Notes: generated by a model from the letters alone, not told the origin. Shown: positions 37,181-47,416, numbered from the stretch's first letter. The stretch is 64,000 nucleotides of DNA from Richelia sinica FACHB-800 (GCF_014698825.1 NZ_JACJTT010000020.1:31455-95454); one strand, 5' to 3'. Numbers and translations are program-made.

Positions 37181-37435
37181 CTTTATTCTCGCTGTGGATG
37201 GAATTTGAATAATAAATAATCTCTAAGAAAATGCCTGCAAAAATATTCTTCACATAATATTTACACAGATAATTTTTTAGAAAAGATATGTATGTATCTG
37301 TAACTCACCTTTCTGTACATTAATCGTTGACATTTGCCCTCATAGATAATGCAGTTGATTCTTAATTAATAATCAATGACAAATAACCAATAACTAATAA
37401 ATGAACGGTAATGAGTAATGAGAAAAATCTAACTT

Positions 37436-37774
37436 CTAGCAAATATATTTAGACACATCCTCGCCACAATCATCAGCGAGATAAGACAGAGCGCGCATTC
37501 GCAGAGCCACAACCTCATTATAGACAGGATTAATTTTGCACAATGCGGGAATATGATAAGTCCGCCCAAATAAATTAATATCTCGCTCAAATGGACAACA
37601 ACAAGGAATCACCCGACAAATAAGATGCGCCAACCGATAACGTTTCACATCAAAATTATCTAACCACCGCCGCAGAGGATAAAAAATATCAAAAGCAGCA
37701 CCTTCAGCTAAGGAAGAATTTTCACCTACTTGATGACGTGGATGATAATTTGACTGAGCATCAATAGTTCCCAT
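37436..37774 (-). CDS. Mo-dependent nitrogenase C-terminal domain protein
   Basis: A 112-residue protein matching the Mo-dependent nitrogenase C-terminal family (Mo-nitro_C): LRRWLDNFDVKRYRLAHLIC, VIPCCCPFERDINLFGRTYH and LCKINPVYNEVVALRMRALS. Such genes sit between nifK and nifE in heterocystous cyanobacteria. The cysteine cluster CCCPFE is conserved but its function is not known. The 243 bp downstream of nifK contain AATTGGGAAAT-type short repeats. Confidence 0.85.
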   Translation of the reverse strand: MGTIDAQSNYHPRHQVGENSSLAEGAAFDIFYPLRRWLDNFDVKRYRLAHLICRVIPCCCPFERDINLFGRTYHIPALCKINPVYNEVVALRMRALSYLADDCGEDVSKYIC

Positions 37775-38017
37775 AATCTATTCCTGAGAAAAAAGCGACT
37801 TAGCAAAGGTATTGCTGGCACTTAAACTATGAATTTTTGGTTCTTTATGCTTAATTAAGGCAGCAATACCAAAGAAAAGGTTCACTTGGGAATTGGGAAA
37901 TAGCAATTAGTAATTGATAATTGGGAATTGGGAAATAATACCCAATCCCCACTGAATTTAGTCTTTCGTCATTTTTTGCACAGTACGAGCGGGACAAACC
38001 CGCCCATATTGACCAAA

Positions 38018-39553
38018 TTAACGAATCAAGTCGAAGGAGATGTCGGTCTTACCAGTGATATTGGTATTGCGATCGATTTCATCCAACAGGGTGTTAACAA
38101 CCCAAGTTAACAAGTTGATACCGCCTTGGTAACCCAATGTAGCGTAGCGGTGTAAGTGGTGACGGTCAAACAGAGGATAACCGATGCGAACCATAGGAAT
38201 CTTGGTATCGCGCCACAGGTACTTACCGTAGGAGTTACCAACGAAGAAGTCAACAGGCTCAGTGAACAACAAGGAGCGGAAGTGCCACAAGTCTTTACCT
38301 AACCAAATGGTAGCTTCCTTACCGAAGGGGCTAGCATCGAGGATAGCTTGCAATTCTTGCTTGAATTCTCCGTCACCGTTGTTGCAGAGGATGTGTACAG
38401 GTTCAGCACCTACTTCTAACAAGAAGCTGGTAACAGAGATGATTAAGTCGGGATCACCGTAGATAGCGAACTTCTTACCATGTAACCAAGCGTAAGAGTC
38501 GGTGATAGCGTCAACCAAACGACCGCGTTCGATTTCCAACTCTTCAGGAATAGCCTTACCAGTTAATTCTGACAAAGCCATCAAGAATTCGTCTGTACCC
38601 TTAACACCAAAGGGACGCAGAACCTTAGCTTCTTGGTTCCAAGACTTAGCGATATATTCACGAGTCTTAGCAGTGGTGTAAGCTTGCAGTGCCACAGTAG
38701 CTTTACCATTGATAGCATCAGCAGCATCTTCCAGCTTGGTTCCACCGGGATACATTTCGTATTCACCAGTGTTGGGTGAATCGAAGTAGTCGCTGGTATC
38801 AGACAGGATGGTGTAGTCAATACCCATCAAGCCTAAGATTCTCTTTAATTCACGGTTGTTACCAACGTAGGTATCAAAACCAGGAATAAAGTTAACCTTA
38901 CCGTTAGCTTTGCCTTTCTTACCTTCTGTCAAGCTAGACAGAATACCACGCATCATGTTGTCGTAGCCAGTGGTGTGAGAACCAACGAAGCTAGGTGTAT
39001 GAGCGAAAGGTACGGGTAAATCTTGAGGAACGGAACCAGCGTTCTTAGCGTTGGTGATGAATGCACCTAAGTCATCACCGATAACTTCTGCCATACAGGT
39101 GGTGCAAACAGCAATCATCTTGGGCTTGTACAGTTGATAAGAAACTTGCAAGCCTTCAATCATGTTGTTCAAACCACCGAACACGGCTGCGTCTTCAGTC
39201 ATGGAAGAAGAAACAGCAGAGCAAGGCTCTTTATAGTGACGGCTGAGGTGGGTACGGAAGTAAGCTACGCAACCTTGAGAACCTTGAACGAAAGGTAGAG
39301 TACCTTCAAAACCTAGAGCAGCAAACATTGCGCCCAGAGGTTGACAACCTTTCGCAGGGTTAACGGTTAAAGCTTCACGAGCGAAGTTCTTTTCCCGGTA
39401 TTCCCAGGATTTTGTCCATTCAGCTACCCGCTCAACCTCTTCAGCGCTGTGTGCGCCTTCAAATTCCTTTCTCTTGTTTTCAAACAGTTGTTTGTACTCT
39501 GGCTGTTTGAATAGATCAACGTGGTCTACAATTCTCTCTGGATTCTGTGGCAT
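38018..39553 (-). CDS. nifK: Nitrogenase MoFe protein beta chain
   Basis: A 511-residue beta subunit of dinitrogenase. P-cluster ligands are seen in [26 protein letters not shown] and [11 protein letters not shown], with the ligand serine region [13 protein letters not shown]. Together with NifD it forms the alpha2-beta2 MoFe protein. It is uninterrupted and starts 244 bp after the end of nifD; that gap has an inverted repeat (see 39641-39772). Confidence 0.97.
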   Translation of the reverse strand: MPQNPERIVDHVDLFKQPEYKQLFENKRKEFEGAHSAEEVERVAEWTKSWEYREKNFAREALTVNPAKGCQPLGAMFAALGFEGTLPFVQGSQGCVAYFRTHLSRHYKEPCSAVSSSMTEDAAVFGGLNNMIEGLQVSYQLYKPKMIAVCTTCMAEVIGDDLGAFITNAKNAGSVPQDLPVPFAHTPSFVGSHTTGYDNMMRGILSSLTEGKKGKANGKVNFIPGFDTYVGNNRELKRILGLMGIDYTILSDTSDYFDSPNTGEYEMYPGGTKLEDAADAINGKATVALQAYTTAKTREYIAKSWNQEAKVLRPFGVKGTDEFLMALSELTGKAIPEELEIERGRLVDAITDSYAWLHGKKFAIYGDPDLIISVTSFLLEVGAEPVHILCNNGDGEFKQELQAILDASPFGKEATIWLGKDLWHFRSLLFTEPVDFFVGNSYGKYLWRDTKIPMVRIGYPLFDRHHLHRYATLGYQGGINLLTWVVNTLLDEIDRNTNITGKTDISFDLIR

Positions 39554-39640
39554 TTCTCGTTACTCTCTGTTACTTGTTAGTTTGATGTGGCGAATGAAGA
39601 GGTGATTTGGGTAGGGGCGGAGTAAACCCCGCCTTAGTGA

Positions 39641-39772
39641 AAACCTGGGGGTTGTCTTCGGTTGAGGGAGTGACGAGCGATGAATGATGAATAATGAATG
39701 AAAACCCTATTCATCGCACCATTCAACATTCATCATTCTTCCCTTTGTTCCTGGGGCTTCTACCCCAGGTTT
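39641..39772. other. nifD-nifK intergenic inverted repeat
   Basis: AAACCTGGGG at 39641-39650 pairs with CCCCAGGTTT at 39763-39772, and the second arm also forms a local hairpin CTGGGG-CTTCTA-CCCCAG. Between them are imperfect repeats of GATGAATGATGAATAATG and its complement. In the nif mRNA this could mark processing or stabilise a transcript end; that is inference. Confidence 0.6.
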
Positions 39773-39797
39773 TCCCATGAGATGAAGCGAATGCTAA

Positions 39798-39942
39798 TTA
39801 AGCAACTTTAGCCTTGCTCTTAGCAGCAGTCTTTTTCCAGGGAGCGCCGATTAATCCCCAGGTTGGGCTGTTGAGAGCTAAATCCATGTCGCGAGCGAAG
39901 ATAGCAAATCCGTCGTATCCGTGATAAGGACCGGAGTATTCT
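39798..39942 (-). CDS. nifD: nifD, C-terminal fragment (downstream of the excision element)
   Basis: This leftward fragment encodes the last 44 residues of NifD after the element repeat ([19 protein letters not shown] ... ending KSKAKVA, stop at 39798). It has no start of its own. Joining at the shared CGGAGTA gives [14 protein letters not shown], the conserved NifD sequence. Confidence 0.93.
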
Positions 39943-40030
39943 TTTGATGCTTTAGCAGCCTAAAATAGTAAAATGTTTAATGTAAGCAATTTTATCCACC
40001 AAATTGTTTGCTGATAACACATTTATTTTT

Positions 40031-40049
40031 AGGCTAAATATAGGCTAAA
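40031..40049 (+). promoter_or_regulatory. Paired AGGCTAAA repeats, left end of nifD element
   Basis: AGGCTAAA occurs at 40031 and again at 40042, 11 bp apart in the same direction, 89 bp inside the element end and just before xisA. The matching position in the nifH element has AGGGTAAA pairs. Candidate recombinase arm sites or an autoregulatory operator. Confidence 0.55.
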
Positions 40050-40058
40050 CAGACAGCA

Positions 40059-41477
40059 ATGGATAACCAGGGTCACGACAAATATCAGAAAGCCTTTGCA
40101 GATTTAGAGGTCATTTCATCTACCGATGGCAGTTTTCTCGGCTCAAGTCTGCAAGCACAACAACAGCGAGAACACATGAAAACAAAGTTATTATTAGAAT
40201 TAGCGCAAGTAAATCTGCGTTTGAAGTCTGCAAAGACAAGGGTAACAATTCGGGAATCAAATGGATGTCTGCAATTGCGGGCAACTTTACCAATTAAACC
40301 CGGAGACAAAGATACAAGGGGTACTGGTAGAAAACAATACAATATCACTTTGAACATTCCGGCTAACTTTGATGGGTTGAGAACGGCTGAAGAAGAAGCC
40401 TATGAATTAGGAAAATTAATTGCCAGAAAAACCTTTGAATGGAACGATAAATATTTAGGAAATGAGGCAAATAAAAAAGATTTGCTAACTATTAAAGAAT
40501 TATTAGAAAAATTTGAAGCTGAATATTTTAAAAGCCATAAACGCACGACTAAAAGCGAGCATACCTTTTTTTATTATTTTTCTAGAGTCAAACGTTATAC
40601 AAATGCTGATGACTTGGCAACTGCGGACAATTTCATTAATGCCATTGAGAAAATAGATAAAGAATGGGCTAAATATAATGCAGCCAGGGCTATTTCCGTA
40701 TTCTGCCAAACTTTCAAGATAGAAATTAATTTAACTAATCATTCCAAAATGCCTGAAAGTAATTCCCGGAATATTCCCACAGACCAGGAAATACTGACAG
40801 GTTTTTACAGGTTTGAAGAATATCTTAATCACAGAGGAAAGCAAGTTAATCAAAATTTAAAAGATAGCTGGAAACTGTGGCGTTGGGCTTATGGAATGTT
40901 AGCGGTTTTCGGTCTACGTCCCCGTGAGCTTTTCATTAACCCTAATATTGATTGGTGGTTAAGCAACGAAAATATAGATTTAACTTGGAAAGTCCATAAA
41001 GATTGTAAAACGGGAGAAAGAGAAGCTTTACCCTTATATAAAGATTGGGTTGATGAATTTGATTTAAGAAATCCCCACTATTTAGAAATGTTAGTAGCAG
41101 CAATTAATAAAAAAGATAAAAATAATCACGCAGAAATCACAGCTTTAATTCAAAGAGTGAGTTGGTGGTTTAGGAAAATAGGGTTAGATTTTAAACCCTA
41201 TGATTTACGTCATGCTTGGGCAATTCGGGCGCATATTTTAGGTATTCCGATTAAAGCAGCAGCCGATAATTTAGGTCATAGCGTCCAGATTCATACGAAA
41301 ACCTATCAACGTTGGTTTTCTTTAGATATGCGAAAGTTAGCAATTAATCAGGCTTTGAGTAAGCGGAATGAAGTTGAGGGAATTAAAGATGAGAATTTGC
41401 TTTTGAAGTTGGAGAATGAGCGGTTGAAGTTAGAGCTTGAGAAATTGCGGATGGAGATGGTTTATAAGAGTAATTAA
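40059..41477 (+). CDS. xisA: nifD element site-specific recombinase XisA
   Basis: A 472-residue tyrosine recombinase of the XisA family, the same length as XisA of Anabaena PCC 7120. Catalytic elements are visible: the first arginine in VFGLRPRELF, the box II histidine/arginine in YDLRHAWAIRAH, LGHS, and the nucleophile tyrosine in HTKTYQRWF. A basic N-terminal half precedes them and a coiled-coil tail of about 50 residues (LLLKLENERLKLELEKLRME) follows. It lies inside the element, 117 bp from the left repeat, and is transcribed opposite to nif. It should catalyse excision of the nifD element in differentiating cells. Confidence 0.93.
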   Translation: MDNQGHDKYQKAFADLEVISSTDGSFLGSSLQAQQQREHMKTKLLLELAQVNLRLKSAKTRVTIRESNGCLQLRATLPIKPGDKDTRGTGRKQYNITLNIPANFDGLRTAEEEAYELGKLIARKTFEWNDKYLGNEANKKDLLTIKELLEKFEAEYFKSHKRTTKSEHTFFYYFSRVKRYTNADDLATADNFINAIEKIDKEWAKYNAARAISVFCQTFKIEINLTNHSKMPESNSRNIPTDQEILTGFYRFEEYLNHRGKQVNQNLKDSWKLWRWAYGMLAVFGLRPRELFINPNIDWWLSNENIDLTWKVHKDCKTGEREALPLYKDWVDEFDLRNPHYLEMLVAAINKKDKNNHAEITALIQRVSWWFRKIGLDFKPYDLRHAWAIRAHILGIPIKAAADNLGHSVQIHTKTYQRWFSLDMRKLAINQALSKRNEVEGIKDENLLLKLENERLKLELEKLRMEMVYKSN

Positions 41478-41544
41478 TTGTAATCTTTCTTCCCTTGCTG
41501 CTTATGAGTGTTTTTTTACCTTAAGCTCCTGTTTTTGAATAAAT

Positions 41545-42231
41545 TTAATAACTTACACCAAATACCCTTTCATTATGGTAATCAATGAACTCTTGACTGA
41601 TGTTATGCCCAGTATTCATCCGAATACTATTGCTATCGAGCTTTATCACCCCATAGTCAAGCATTACGTGATGATTTGGACATAGCACAATAATATTGCT
41701 CGCAATATCGGGACCATTATGTGGACGGCCTAATGGTTTTATATGGTGTGCTTCCGAATAACTATTGCCATTCGGTAGAACAATGGAAGTATCACATAAC
41801 TGGCAGCGATGATGATGTAAAAGTTTTATTTGACAAGCAAGTTGTGTATCTCGAAGAATGCGATAAGTCTTTTGCAGCATTCGTCCAGGAGGTTGATTAC
41901 CACTCAGATGATTATTCTGATTATCAGCCACTTCATTTTCATTATCGCTTCTCTCCTCTATGTCAGAAGCTTTTGGGGTATCTGTAACAAATGAACGTAA
42001 TCCCCAGACTCCACTTCCAATACCTTTTACGGAAAAGAATAAATCTTTTCCCTTATACCTCGCTGAATCAGACGAATGGTCTTCTATTGTCCCTCTAACA
42101 ATTGCAGTTAAACTTTCAGGATGTGGAGATGGACGTACTTTTCTGACTTCTTGGTAAATATCAGCTAATGGAGCTACACCCTTCAGGTTTTTAAGTGCGA
42201 TAACAATATCTTCAACCCATTTCGCCATCAT
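41545..42231 (-). CDS. HNH endonuclease with N-terminal winged-helix-like domain
   Basis: A 228-residue protein. The N-terminal about 80 residues (WVEDIVIALKNLKGVAPLAD ... GSGVWGLR) resemble the HARE/winged-helix domains attached to restriction-type nucleases. The C-terminal part is an HNH nuclease: CQLCDTSIVLPNG, SEAHHIKPLGRPHNGPD and IVLCPNHHVMLDYG, giving the two CxxC/CxxH zinc-like positions and the catalytic HH-N-H pattern. It is cargo in the nifD element, convergent with xisA. Confidence 0.85.
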   Translation of the reverse strand: MMAKWVEDIVIALKNLKGVAPLADIYQEVRKVRPSPHPESLTAIVRGTIEDHSSDSARYKGKDLFFSVKGIGSGVWGLRSFVTDTPKASDIEERSDNENEVADNQNNHLSGNQPPGRMLQKTYRILRDTQLACQIKLLHHHRCQLCDTSIVLPNGNSYSEAHHIKPLGRPHNGPDIASNIIVLCPNHHVMLDYGVIKLDSNSIRMNTGHNISQEFIDYHNERVFGVSY

Positions 42232-42493
42232 CTAAGTTCCCTAAAACTATTACTAGCTTAACGTATTTTTAGTAACTAGGCTGTTCTTAGTTGCGTTTAC
42301 AGAATACCAGAATTTATTTATGTCAGGACTTACGCAACTGACACAGCGATCGCACCTCCTCACCCCCAACAAGCGATCGCCTTTAATAATGTACCAGAGT
42401 GCGATGGCTACGCCCGTCCCAGGTATCACACTTCTCAACCGTTAACACAAAACAATGCTTAAATAAAATAAGCTAATCGTTATACTTAAGACT

Positions 42494-43636
42494 ATGTTAG
42501 AAAAACTAACACTGCATAATTTTAAAAGCCATAAATTGACAGAACTAAATTTCGACAATTCTCGATTACATGGGCTTGTAGGGAAAAACAGTGCTGGTAA
42601 AACATCAGTATTACAAGCTTTACATTATCCGAGTATGCTTATTAATGTATCATTTGACCGAATATTTCAGTATGAAAAAGAAAGATTAAAATTTCTCCAA
42701 TTTATTACAACTATTGGAGAAAAAAATGTGTCTGTCACAGCAAGTGGTTATTGGCTCAATAGTAGTAAACAACACTGGGATTTTTTTTACAGTTATGAAC
42801 CAGATAATGTTTCTAATCGACCTTTCAAAGTAACATTTAATATAAATGGAAATTCATATAACTGGAATCCACACACAGGATTTGCGAAAAATGAATCCAA
42901 GATTCCTCCGTCTTTAAAAAACACTATTTACTTAAAATTAATTGCCAGTAATCTCGCTAAACCAGCTTACAGCGATAAAATAACTCCCAGAGTTGAATTT
43001 GATGGTTCAGGATTAGCACCTACCTTAGATTTTCTCCGTGATGAAGCACCAGATAAATTTCAATTAATAGAAGAAATGTTACGTCGAATTGTGCCAAATG
43101 TACGCAAAGTAGGCATCAGGCGAGCAAAAGTTCCTGTTATTCGTAAACGTTTAATCGAAGTTGATGGTAGGTCTATTTCCTATGATGAAACTCAGGAAAT
43201 GACAGGACAAGAAGTGGTGCTAGATATGAATACAGGTGAGCGTATTTCAGCCCATGCAATTAGCGAAGGAACTATGCTAACTTTAGGCTTGCTAACTGTG
43301 CTGATGAATCCTACCCAACCTAATTTAGTTTTATTGGATGATGTGGAACAGGGGCTACATCCCCAAGCGCAACGTCAGTTAATGACAGTTTTTAAAGAAA
43401 TAATTGCTGAAAATCCCAATTTGCAAATTATTTTCTCTACTCATTCCCCTTATATTATTGATGAACTTGTTCCTTCTCAAGTCCATATCTTAAATAACAG
43501 TAATTCAGGATTCACAATTGCCAAACGTTTAGACGAACATCCTGATGTAGAATGGGCAAAACAAACCTTGACAACTGGTGAATTCTGGGACGCAGAGGGG
43601 GAAGATTGGGTGGTAGAAGGAGAAGTCAGTGGTTGA
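42494..43636 (+). CDS. AAA/ABC-type ATPase (OLD/AAA_15-like), first gene of a two-gene module
   Basis: A 380-residue SMC/ABC-like ATPase. It starts MLEKLTLHNFKSHKLTELNF, typical of RecF/OLD-type ATPases, with Walker A GKNSAGKT (30-37), a signature-like SEGTMLTLGLLTVL, Walker B LVLLDDVEQGLHP (about 275-287) and the switch histidine in IIFSTHSPYIIDEL. The last part is acidic. It overlaps the following TOPRIM-like gene by 8 bp. Pairs of this kind occur in phage defence systems such as PARIS (AriA/AriB) and split OLD/Gabija-like systems; which one applies, if any, cannot be settled from sequence reading alone. Confidence 0.8.
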   Translation: MLEKLTLHNFKSHKLTELNFDNSRLHGLVGKNSAGKTSVLQALHYPSMLINVSFDRIFQYEKERLKFLQFITTIGEKNVSVTASGYWLNSSKQHWDFFYSYEPDNVSNRPFKVTFNINGNSYNWNPHTGFAKNESKIPPSLKNTIYLKLIASNLAKPAYSDKITPRVEFDGSGLAPTLDFLRDEAPDKFQLIEEMLRRIVPNVRKVGIRRAKVPVIRKRLIEVDGRSISYDETQEMTGQEVVLDMNTGERISAHAISEGTMLTLGLLTVLMNPTQPNLVLLDDVEQGLHPQAQRQLMTVFKEIIAENPNLQIIFSTHSPYIIDELVPSQVHILNNSNSGFTIAKRLDEHPDVEWAKQTLTTGEFWDAEGEDWVVEGEVSG

Positions 43637-44402
43637 GTTTATTGTTATAGTCGAAAGTGGTGCAGATGCCAGAACAGCTACTAAACTAGCCGAGCGCGTT
43701 TTGAAGGAAAAACTTGATTGGTTAGATGATGATAGCCTTAAATATTATTTTCGTTGGACTGGTTTGGAGTCAGGGGCAGAATATTCTTGCTGGCGAGACA
43801 TTAAAAAAATTGTTGATGATGCAAAAAAACAACTAAAATATCATGAACACAGATATCTAGGACATCATAGTACAGGTATCCCTTTAAAAGCTGACGGAGC
43901 AGCATCTCTTAAAGTTCTTAAGTTAGTGCGATTTCTACAAAAAACACGCAATATTAAATCTGTTTTATTTATTCGTGATTTAGATAATCAACTAGAACGT
44001 AGAGAAGGGCTTGAACAAGCACGTTTACAACATATCAACCTAACACCAAAATTAGAAATTGTGATTGGTGCAGCCGACCCAAAACGGGAAGCATGGGTTT
44101 TAAATGGGTTTATCGCATCCAATAATGAACAAGCGATTTTAGAAAATATCAAAAATCAATTGAATTTTGACCCTTGTATAGAGTCTCACCGATTACGTTC
44201 TACTTCAGAAAAAGAACCCGAAAGAATTAGAAACGTAAAAGTAGTAGTTGAACAGCTAACAGGAAAAGATATGGAACGAGAAAAAAAGTGTTGGGAAGAA
44301 ACAAGTTTAGAAGTTTTACGTGCAAGAGGTATACATACAGGTTTAACAGCTTTTCTACAAGAAGTTGAAGAAAGATTAGTTGCAATGATTGTGTCTGGGT
44401 GA
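43629..44402 (+). CDS. TOPRIM-like nuclease, second gene of the module
   Basis: A 257-residue protein starting with GTG inside the ATPase gene's end. The TOPRIM acidic residues are seen: Glu9 in FIVIVESGADA and Asp117/Asp119 in VLFIRDLDNQ. The rest is mostly helical with a charged C-terminus (TAFLQEVEERLVAMIVSG). Sequence and context suggest a DUF3226/DUF4435-like effector nuclease working with the ATPase. It is carried on the nifD element. Confidence 0.7.
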   Translation: MVEFIVIVESGADARTATKLAERVLKEKLDWLDDDSLKYYFRWTGLESGAEYSCWRDIKKIVDDAKKQLKYHEHRYLGHHSTGIPLKADGAASLKVLKLVRFLQKTRNIKSVLFIRDLDNQLERREGLEQARLQHINLTPKLEIVIGAADPKREAWVLNGFIASNNEQAILENIKNQLNFDPCIESHRLRSTSEKEPERIRNVKVVVEQLTGKDMEREKKCWEETSLEVLRARGIHTGLTAFLQEVEERLVAMIVSG

Positions 44403-44446
44403 GAACCAATTTTTATGTTCAATTAGCAACATGGAAACATTATTGT

Positions 44447-45022
44447 TTAACCTTGCGTTTCTTCCTCGGTAAAAACAGGCGGCCATAATTCAGAAATAGG
44501 CAATTCCCAACCTGGAAAAAGTTCAGGTATCGTTAAAATATCACCATTATTAAATACTATTGGCTCACCTTGAGAACGATAAACCGTAACCGTTTCTTCA
44601 TCAGGGTCAATTAAAATACCAATTACAGCACCTAACTTGATGAAATTGAGAACTTTATTAGTTAAAGGCTTAATCCTATCACTTTGAGATTTAATTTCTA
44701 CCACTAAATCAGGCACAATTTCGCCAAAATAACGGGGACTTTGACGCAACCGTGCAGCACGCACAAAAGAAACATCTGGTGCGGTCAAGTTGCTATCAGG
44801 TAAAATGAACCCACCCGCAGAATCAAATACTCTTCCTAAACGACGAGGATTTATCCAAGCAAAGAGAAAAGCAATCAAGCGGCTACTAATTTCACTCGAT
44901 ACAATATCTGATGGACCCACAATCGAAATTTTTCCATTTTCTAATTCAACATCGTAATCCAAACCTGCTTCTCTAAAAGCAGCTTGCACTTGTTCTACAT
45001 CTTTAATTGTCATCATTGACAT
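44447..45022 (-). CDS. Uma2-family endonuclease-fold protein (DUF820)
   Basis: A 191-residue Uma2/DUF820 protein: MTIKDVEQVQAAFREAGLDY, the family SSEISSRLIAFLFAWINPRR, the nuclease-like LTAPDVSFVRAARL, and VPDLVVEIKSQSDRIKPL with the PD-(D/E)xK-like acidic and lysine positions. The family is very common in cyanobacteria and its role is unknown. Two or three in-frame starts are possible (MSMMTIK). It is cargo in the nifD element, converging on the TOPRIM gene. Confidence 0.85.
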   Translation of the reverse strand: MSMMTIKDVEQVQAAFREAGLDYDVELENGKISIVGPSDIVSSEISSRLIAFLFAWINPRRLGRVFDSAGGFILPDSNLTAPDVSFVRAARLRQSPRYFGEIVPDLVVEIKSQSDRIKPLTNKVLNFIKLGAVIGILIDPDEETVTVYRSQGEPIVFNNGDILTIPELFPGWELPISELWPPVFTEEETQG

Positions 45023-45324
45023 AGAATTTTCTCCAATTTTCAGCTATAGCATGATTCTCATATACATTTAATTATTTAGTTTGGGCTAATTTAGACTAAA
45101 AAATAATGATAAGAAAAGTTTTACTGTAAACAAATTTGCTACTAATTAAAATTTAGTAATTAGCTCAAATCCAGACAAAACCAGAACTTGACTATTTGCA
45201 GTCATCAACAAACAATGTTATTATATAACATAATTAACAGTCTTTAGGCTAAAAATTAATTACTATTAACTCACCAATTGAAAAAACTGAATTTACTGCA
45301 CATTTCCACCAACATTACTTGGTT
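45023..45324. other. Right end of nifD element with candidate arm sites
   Basis: About 300 bp without a gene. It holds an exact AGGCTAAA at 45246-45253 (79 bp from the repeat, same direction as the left-end pair) and a degenerate pair GGGCTAAT/AGACTAAA at 45083 and 45093. Confidence 0.55.
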
Positions 45325-46690
45325 CGGAGTAATCCCAGGAGTGCATTTGACGGAAAGGTAAGCCCATCTTTTGGAAGACGTATTTTTCCTTAATACCTGA
45401 AGCAATCAAGTCAGGCTTAAGTTGCTTGGTGAATTCTTCAAATTCGTAAGCAGTTACGTCGTCGTAAATAACGGTAGCGTTGTCAATGTAGTGGGTAGTA
45501 CGTTTATAGTCGTCGTTGTGAGCGAATTCGTAACCTGTACCCAATACTGTGATACCCAAGTCAGCGAAAGCAGGAACAACGTGACGAGGACGTAGACCAC
45601 CTACGTACAACATTACGGTGTTACCTTCAACGCGAGGACGATACTTCTCAAGTACCTTGTTCATTACTGGAGTGTACTTCGCGATTACTTTCTCTGCGTT
45701 TGCTTTGATCTTGTCGTCGAAGCGAGCAGCAATTTCGCGGAGAGATTCAGCAATCTTGGTAGGACCGAAGAAGTTGAACTCCATCCAAGGCAAGCCGTAA
45801 GATTCTTCCAAAGAACGACAAATGTAGTTCATGGAACGGTAGCAGTGGATCAGAATTAATTTAGCAGCAGGTCCTTGAATTAATTCGTTTAAAGTACCGT
45901 CACCAGACCATTGAGCAACAACACGTAAGCCCATTTCTTCTAAGAGCATACGGCTAGCCCATGCGTCACCACCGATGTTATAGTCACCGATTAAGGCTAC
46001 ATCGTAGGGGCCGGGTTCAATGGTGAGTTTGTTGTCTTTCTTAGCTTTGTCGAATTGAGGGAAAATCCAGTCACGGATAGCGTCGTTAGCGATGTGGTGA
46101 CCCAAGGACTGAGACACACCACGGAAACCTTCGCAACGCAGGGGTACAACTGGCTTACCAGTGGTCTTAGATGCTTTCTTAGCTACAGCTTCGATGTCAT
46201 CCCCGATTAGACCGATAGGACATTCAGATTGAATAGAAATACCACGGTTGAGAGGGAATAAAACTTCGATTTCTTCGATGAGTTTAGTAAGTTTCTTGTC
46301 ACCACCGAATACGATGTCGCGTTCTTGGAAGTCAGAGGTGAAGTGCATGGTACCGAAGGAATCTACACCAGTGGTACCTACGTAGTAGTTACGACGACCA
46401 GACCAAGACCAGTAACCGCAACCTACAGGACCGTGGCTGATGTGGATCATGTCCTTAATAGGACCCCAAACCACACCCTTGGAACCTGCATAAGCACAAC
46501 CACGAGCGGTCATTACACCAGGAACGGATTTGATGTTAGACTTAACGCCGCAATCAGCCTTACCTTCTTCGTGTACGTTCAGATGCTTCTCGCGTTTTTT
46601 GCGAGATTTTTCAGGATAAGCTTCGAGAACTTCTTTAACTAGCTGTTTGCGTTCTTCAATCAGGTTTTTATCTTTATCTGGAGGTGTCAT
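45325..46690 (-). CDS. nifD: nifD, N-terminal fragment (upstream of the excision element)
   Basis: This is the first about 455 codons of the nitrogenase MoFe alpha chain. P-cluster ligands are seen in [14 protein letters not shown] and [12 protein letters not shown] and the third in [11 protein letters not shown]; the FeMo-co ligand cysteine is in [11 protein letters not shown], and the FeMo-co histidine is in [10 protein letters not shown] just before the break. In the unrearranged genome the frame continues ten codons into the element (to 45293) and stops, giving a 465-residue product that lacks the C-terminus. Joining to 39942-39798 gives about 499 residues. Confidence 0.95.
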
Positions 46691-46844
46691 TTTTTGCCTC
46701 TGTCTGGAATTGCTGGTTCTGGGAAGAGGGGACTTATTCTTGTCCCCCTGGGAATTTGTGGGGAAGGGAGGGGGTAAAAGGTCAAAGGTAGGAATGTTGT
46801 GGAGTGTTCCTTGTCCTTTTTCCTTTTCCCGTGTAGATTAAATT

Positions 46845-47327
<483 letters not shown>

Positions 47328-47400
47328 CTAATAGCCAAAAATTGTTTATTTTTAACAATGTTTGCCGTAATCATTGTCAGGGATGAACGGTTTTTTTATT

Positions 47401-47416
47401 AGGGTAAATCTAGGGT
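47401..47416 (+). promoter_or_regulatory. Paired AGGGTA repeats, left end of nifH element
   Basis: AGGGTAAA at 47401 and AGGGTATG at 47412, 11 bp apart, touch the recombinase ATG (47417) and lie 94 bp inside the element end. This is the same layout as the AGGCTAAA pair before xisA at 40031. Candidate recombinase-binding or autoregulatory sites. Confidence 0.55.

Larger units (their letters stand above)
39932..45335. mobile_element. nifD excision element, about 5.4 kb
   Basis: A segment interrupts nifD between codons for WDYS and GPYH. The right end has CGGAGTAATCC (45325-45335), the complement of the 11-bp repeat GGATTACTCCG known from Anabaena PCC 7120. The left end has CGGAGTATTCT (39932-39942), sharing only CGGAGTA exactly. 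Excision of 5,393 bp would restore nifD. Contents: XisA-type recombinase, HNH endonuclease, ATPase-TOPRIM pair and a Uma2-family protein. In PCC 7120 this type of element is removed by XisA during heterocyst differentiation. Confidence 0.93.

Noticed and set aside
41721..41987. Rightward 88-codon frame over the HNH gene
   Set aside because: Antisense to the HNH endonuclease, which has clear catalytic motifs.
44186..44422. Leftward frames over the TOPRIM-like gene
   Set aside because: Antisense shadows of the better supported gene.
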